This document shows positions 58,939-64,000 of a DNA stretch of 64,000 bases, piece by piece. The position numbers were made by a program, and so were the translations under genes. The number at the start of each line of letters is the position of its first letter. The stretch's first letter is position 1. Source of the DNA: Anthopleura xanthogrammica (Eukaryota > Cnidaria > Anthozoa > Actiniaria > Actiniidae); NCBI GenBank assembly GCA_964019055.1, contig CAXHSA010000070.1, forward strand, positions 1 through 64,000. Reading direction: 5' to 3'. The notes under the pieces are model-generated. The model had not been told where the DNA came from. It ran no database searches and saw only the letters and a list, made by a program, of their open reading frames with translations.

Positions 58939-60582
58939 AGCAAAACAGTGTTTTTGACACCCAAAATGTGCTTTTCTCGCCCAAAAGGTGCGTTTAGCAG
59001 TGAAAAAGTGGTGTTTTGGGCCAAAGAAAATTCTCAGAAAATTCCAATTTTGTCAGCAAAAAACAGTTTTTTTGACCAAAAAGCACCTTGTCTCAGCCAA
59101 AACCCCATTTTTTTTCGCCAAAACGTCGTGTTTTTATCTTGTGAGGTCTTTTCAGGAGCAAAAAGTGGTGGTTTCAGCAAACAGGTCCTACCGTCAGCGA
59201 AAAACCTAGTTTTGAGAGCCAAAATGGCCATTTTTCAGTTTTTTGGGCTAAAAAGGTTTTTTTTCTAGCAAAACAGTGTTTTTGACACCCAAAATGTGCT
59301 TTTCTCGCCCAAAAGGTGCGTTTAGCAGTGAAAAAGTGGTGTTTTGGGCCAAAGAAAATTCTCAGAAAATTCCAATTTTGTCAGCAAAAAACAGTTTTTT
59401 TGACCAAAAAGCACCTTGTCTCAGCCAAAACCCCATTTTTTTTCGCCAAAACGTCGTGTTTTTATCTTGTGAGGTCTTTTCAGGAGCAAAAAGTGGTGGT
59501 TTCAGCAAACAGGTCCTACCGTCAGCGAAAAACCTAGTTTTGAGAGCCAAAATGGCCATTTTTCAGTTTTTTGGGCTAAAAAGGTTTTTTTTCTAGCAAA
59601 ACAGTGTTTTTGACACCCAAAATGTGCTTTTCTCGCCCAAAAGGTGCGTTTAGCAGTGAAAAAGTGGTGTTTTGGGCCAAAGAAAATTCTCAGCAAAATT
59701 CCAATTTTGTCAGCAAAAAACAGTTTTTTTTGACCAAAAAGCACCTTTTCTCAGCCAAAACCCCATTTTTTTTCGCCAAAACGTCGTGTTTTTATCTTGT
59801 GAGGTCTTTTCAGGAGCAAAAAGTGGTGGTTTCAGCAAACAGGTCCTACCGTCAGCGAAAAACCTAGTTTTGAGAGCCAAAATGGCCATTTTTCAGTTTT
59901 TTGGGCTAAAAAGGTTTTTTTTCTAGCAAAACAGTGTTTTTGACACCCAAAATGTGCTTTTCTCGCCCAAAAGGTGCGTTTAGCAGTGAAAAAGTGGTGT
60001 TTTGGGCCAAAGAAAATTCTCAGCAAAATTCCAATTTTGTCAGCAAAAAACAGTTTTTTGGACCAAAAAGCACCTTGTCTCAGCCAAAACCCCATTTTTT
60101 TTCGCCAAAACGTCGTGTTTTTATCTTGTGAGGTCTTTTCAGGAGCAAAAAGTGGTGGTTTCAGCAAACAGGTCCTACCGTCAGCGAAAAACCTAGTTTT
60201 GAGAGCCAAAATGGCCATTTTTCAGTTTTTTGGGCTAAAAAGGTTTTTTTTCTAGCAAAACAGTGTTTTTGACACCCAAAATGTGCTTTTCTCGCCCAAA
60301 AGGTGCGTTTAGCAGTGAAAAAGTGGTGTTTTGGGCCAAAGAAAATTCTCAGCAAAATTCCAATTTTGTCAGCAAAAAACAGTTTTTTGGACCAAAAAGC
60401 ACCTTTTCTCAGCCAAAACCCCATTTTTTTTCGCCAAAACGTCGTGTTTTTATCTTGTGAGGTCTTTTCAGGAGCAAAAAGTGGTGGTTTCAGCAAACAG
60501 GTCCTACCGTCAGCGAAAAACCTAGTTTTGAGAGCCAAAATGGTTATTTTTCAGTTTTTTGGGCTAAAAAGGTTTTTTTTCT
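58939..60582. repeat. Five-monomer higher-order repeat, copy 1
   Basis: Five units of 328, 328, 330, 329 and 329 bp. Units 1 and 2 lack one C ('ctcagaaaattcc' for 'ctcagcaaaattcc') and carry 'accttgtctcagcc'. Unit 3 is T type with one extra T and lacks both marks. Unit 4 is G type and carries 'accttgtctcagcc' but not the deletion. Unit 5 is a plain G-type unit with a private 'aaaatggttattt' near 60543. The same order of marks returns in the next five units. Higher-order repeats of this sort are well known from centromeric satellites such as primate alpha satellite. Confidence 0.9.
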
Positions 60583-62225
60583 AGCAAAACAGTGTTTTTG
60601 ACACCCAAAATGTGCTTTTCTCGCCCAAAAGGTGCGTTTAGCAGTGAAAAAGTGGTGTTTTGGGCCAAAGAAAATTCTCAGAAAATTCCAATTTTGTCAG
60701 CAAAAAACAGTTTTTTTGACCAAAAAGCACCTTGTCTCAGCCAAAACCCCATTTTTTTTCGCCAAAACGTCGTGTTTTTATCTTGTGAGGTCTTTTCAGG
60801 AGCAAAAAGTGGTGGTTTCAGCAAACAGGTCCTACCGTCAGCGAAAAACCTAGTTTTGAGAGCCAAAATGGCCATTTTTCAGTTTTTTGGGCTAAAAAGG
60901 TTTTTTTTCTAGCAAAACAGTGTTTTTGACACCCAAAATGTGCTTTTCTCGCCCAAAAGGTGCGTTTAGCAGTGAAAAAGTGGTGTTTTGGGCCAAAGAA
61001 AATTCTCAGAAAATTCCAATTTTGTCAGCAAAAAACAGTTTTTTTGACCAAAAAGCACCTTGTCTCAGCCAAAACCCCATTTTTTTTCGCCAAAACGTCG
61101 TGTTTTTATCTTGTGAGGTCTTTTCAGGAGCAAAAAGTGGTGGTTTCAGCAAACAGGTCCTACCGTCAGCGAAAAACCTAGTTTTGAGAGCCAAAATGGC
61201 CATTTTTCAGTTTTTTGGGCTAAAAAGGTTTTTTTTCTAGCAAAACAGTGTTTTTGACACCCAAAATGTGCTTTTCTCGCCCAAAAGGTGCGTTTAGCAG
61301 TGAAAAAGTGGTGTTTTGGGCCAAAGAAAATTCTCAGCAAAATTCCAATTTTGTCAGCAAAAAACAGTTTTTTTGACCAAAAAGCACCTTTTCTCAGCCA
61401 AAACCCCATTTTTTTTCGCCAAAACGTCGTGTTTTTATCTTGTGAGGTCTTTTCAGGAGCAAAAAGTGGTGGTTTCAGCAAACAGGTCCTACCGTCAGCG
61501 AAAAACCTAGTTTTGAGAGCCAAAATGGCCATTTTTCAGTTTTTTGGGCTAAAAAGGTTTTTTTTCTAGCAAAACAGTGTTTTTGACACCCAAAATGTGC
61601 TTTTCTCGCCCAAAAGGTGCGTTTAGCAGTGAAAAAGTGGTGTTTTGGGCCAAAGAAAATTCTCAGCAAAATTCCAATTTTGTCAGCAAAAAACAGTTTT
61701 TTGGACCAAAAAGCACCTTGTCTCAGCCAAAACCCCATTTTTTTTCGCCAAAACGTCGTGTTTTTATCTTGTGAGGTCTTTTCAGGAGCAAAAAGTGGTG
61801 GTTTCAGCAAACAGGTCCTACCGTCAGCGAAAAACCTAGTTTTGAGAGCCAAAATGGCCATTTTTCAGTTTTTTGGGCTAAAAAGGTTTTTTTTCTAGCA
61901 AAACAGTGTTTTTGACAACCAAAATGTGCTTTTCTCGCCCAAAAGGTGCGTTTAGCAGTGAAAAAGTGGTGTTTTGGGCCAAAGAAAATTCTCAGCAAAA
62001 TTCCAATTTTGTCAGCAAAAAACAGTTTTTTGGACCAAAAAGCACCTTTTCTCAGCCAAAACCCCATTTTTTTTCGCCAAAACGTCGTGTTTTTATCTTG
62101 TGAGGTCTTTTCAGGAGCAAAAAGTGGTGGTTTCAGCAAACAGGTCCTACCGTCAGCGAAAAACCTAGTTTTGAGAGCCAAAATGGCCATTTTTCAGTTT
62201 TTTGGGCTAAAAAGGTTTTTTTTCT
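60583..62225. repeat. Five-monomer higher-order repeat, copy 2
   Basis: Five units of 328, 328, 329, 329 and 329 bp repeat the variant order of copy 1: C deletion plus 'ttgtctc' in units 1 and 2, neither in unit 3, 'ttgtctc' plus G type in unit 4, plain G type in unit 5. It differs from copy 1 by one T fewer in unit 3, by normal 'tggccattt' in unit 5, and by 'gacaaccaaaatg' near 61916. The two copies abut exactly, 1644 bp apart. Confidence 0.9.
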
Positions 62226-64000
62226 AGCAAAACAGTGTTTTTGACACCCAAAATGTGCTTTTCTCGCCCAAAAGGTGCGTTTAGCAGTGAAAAAGTGGTG
62301 TTTTGGGCCAAAGAAAATTCTCAGCAAAATTCCAATTTTGTCAGCAAAAAACAGTTTTTTTGACCAAAAAGCACCTTTTCTCAGCCAAAACCCCATTTTT
62401 TTTCGCCAAAACGTCGTGTTTTTATCTTGTGAGGTCTTTTCAGGAGCAAAAAGTGGTGGTTTCAGCAAACAGGTCCTACCGTCAGCGAAAAACCTAGTTT
62501 TGAGAGCCAAAATGGCCATTTTTCAGTTTTTTGGGCTAAAAAGGTTTTTTTTCTAGCAAAACAGTGTTTTTGACACCCAAAATGTGCTTTTCTCGCCCAA
62601 AAGGTGCGTTTAGCAGTGAAAAAGTGGTGTTTTGGGCCAAAGAAAATTCTCAGCAAAATTCCAATTTTGTCAGCAAAAAACAGTTTTTTTGACCAAAAAG
62701 CACCTTTTCTCAGCCAAAACCCCATTTTTTTTCGCCAAAACGTCGTGTTTTTATCTTGTGAGGTCTTTTCAGGAGCAAAAAGTGGTGGTTTCAGCAAACA
62801 GGTCCTACCGTCAGCGAAAAACCTAGTTTTGAGAGCCAAAATGGCCATTTTTCAGTTTTTTGGGCTAAAAAGGTTTTTTTTCTAGCAAAACAGTGTTTTT
62901 GACACCCAAAATGTGCTTTTCTCGCCCAAAAGGTGCGTTTAGCAGTGAAAAAGTGGTGTTTTGGGCCAAAGAAAATTCTCAGCAAAATTCCAATTTTGTC
63001 AGCAAAAAAACAGTTTTTTGGACCAAAAAGCACCTTTTCTCAGCCAAAACCCCATTTTTTTTCGCCAAAACGTCGTGTTTTTATCTTGTGAGGTCTTTTC
63101 AGGAGCAAAAAGTGGTGGTTTCAGCAAACAGGTCCTACCGTCAGCGAAAAACCTAGTTTTGAGAGCCAAAATGGCCATTTTTCAGTTTTTTGGGCTAAAA
63201 AGGTTTTTTTTCTAGCAAAACAGTGTTTTTGACACCCAAAATGTGCTTTTCTCGCCCAAAAGGTGCGTTTAGCAGTGAAAAAGTGGTGTTTTGGGCCAAA
63301 GAAAATTCTCAGCAAAATTCCAATTTTGTCAGCAAAAAACAGTTTTTTTGACCAAAAAGCACCTTTTCTCAGCCAAAACCCCATTTTTTTTCGCCAAAAC
63401 GTCGTGTTTTTATCTTGTGAGGTCTTTTCAGGAGCAAAAAGTGGTGGTTTCAGCAAACAGGTCCTACCGTCAGCGAAAAACCTAGTTTTGAGAGCCAAAA
63501 TGGCCATTTTTCAGTTTTTTGGGCTAAAAAGGTTTTTTTTCTAGCAAAACAGTGTTTTTGACACCCAAAATGTGCTTTTCTCGCCCAAAAGGTGCGTTTA
63601 GCAGTGAAAAAGTGGTGTTTTGGGCCAAAGAAAATTCTCAGCAAAATTCCAATTTTGTCAGCAAAAAACAGTTTTTTGGACCAAAAAGCACCTTTTCTCA
63701 GCCAAAACCCCATTTTTTTTCGCCAAAACGTCGTGTTTTTATCTTGTGAGGTCTTTTCAGGAGCAAAAAGTGGTGGTTTCAGCAAACAGGTCCTACCGTC
63801 AGCGAAAAACCTAGTTTTGAGAGCCAAAATGGCCATTTTTCAGTTTTTTGGGCTAAAAAGGTTTTTTTTCTAGCAAAACAGTGTTTTTGACACCCAAAAT
63901 GTGCTTTTCTCGCCCAAAAGGTGCGTTTAGCAGTGAAAAAGTGGTGTTTTGGGCCAAAGAAAATTCTCAGCAAAATTCCAATTTTGTCAGCAAAAAACAG

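Larger units (their letters stand above)
42612..64000. repeat. 329-bp satellite DNA, right array (about 65 head-to-tail copies)
   Basis: The same monomer as the left array resumes at 42612 in mid-unit with 'acagtttttttgaccaaaaa' and runs in the same orientation to the window end, where it is cut in mid-unit. Relative to the left array it restarts 166 bp further along the monomer, so the interruption removed or skipped half a unit. After the first partial unit and one T-type unit, most copies to about 53.3 kb are G type, then T and G types alternate. Several private variants are shared by units a few copies apart, which shows local duplications. No gene is supported here; all open frames are repeat by-products. 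Confidence 0.98.

Noticed and set aside
1..64000. Telomeric repeats, tRNA or rRNA genes, Pol III promoter boxes
   Set aside because: No TTAGGG-like tandem runs, no cloverleaf-like segments and no convincing A/B boxes were seen. T runs alone are not evidence of Pol III genes.

Overview
The window is almost entirely satellite DNA. About 62.9 of 64 kb is one head-to-tail tandem repeat with a 329-bp monomer (about 39% G+C by my count of one unit). There are roughly 126 copies on the left (1-41514) and 65 on the right (42612-64000). I see no intact gene, tRNA, rRNA or CRISPR array. The many short open frames on both strands are by-products of the monomer, which is low in stop codons. They recur once per copy and change frame at every copy, because 329 is not a multiple of three.

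The monomer has its own internal structure. It breaks into about 15 degenerate subunits of about 21-22 bp. Each has an A-tract, five to seven mixed bases, then a T-tract, so the A/T tracts are spaced by about one helical turn and the subunits by about two. Copies differ by few changes. The most useful marker is one T/G site (unit position 136, e.g. base 2537), which splits the copies into a T type (seven T then G), a G type (six T then GG) and a rarer 330-bp type (seven T then GG). These types form long blocks: mixed (1-12.6 kb), mostly G (12.6-18.9 kb), mixed to mostly T (18.9-29.4 kb), pure T (29.4-41.2 kb), almost pure G (43.1-53.3 kb), and mixed with visible higher-order repeats (53.3-64 kb). 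The clearest higher-order unit is a duplicated five-monomer block at 58939-60582 and 60583-62225.

The only break is a 1097-bp non-satellite segment at 41515-42611, close to the switch from the T block to the G block. It is a patchwork of decayed transposable-element pieces. In order these are: a 23-bp minisatellite; a 25-bp inverted repeat flanking a 44-codon helix-turn-helix-like start that resembles transposon integrase-core proteins; the C-terminal end of a non-LTR retrotransposon reverse transcriptase; and an A+T-rich tail. The satellite resumes 166 bp out of phase and no target-site duplication is visible.

The retrotransposon tail and the integrase-type N-terminus point to an animal nuclear genome, most likely an aquatic invertebrate. 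A cnidarian is my best guess, but it rests on family resemblance only. The setting fits centromeric, pericentromeric or other heterochromatin; nothing here proves which. No genes work together here; the biology is that of array expansion, homogenisation and mobile-element decay.
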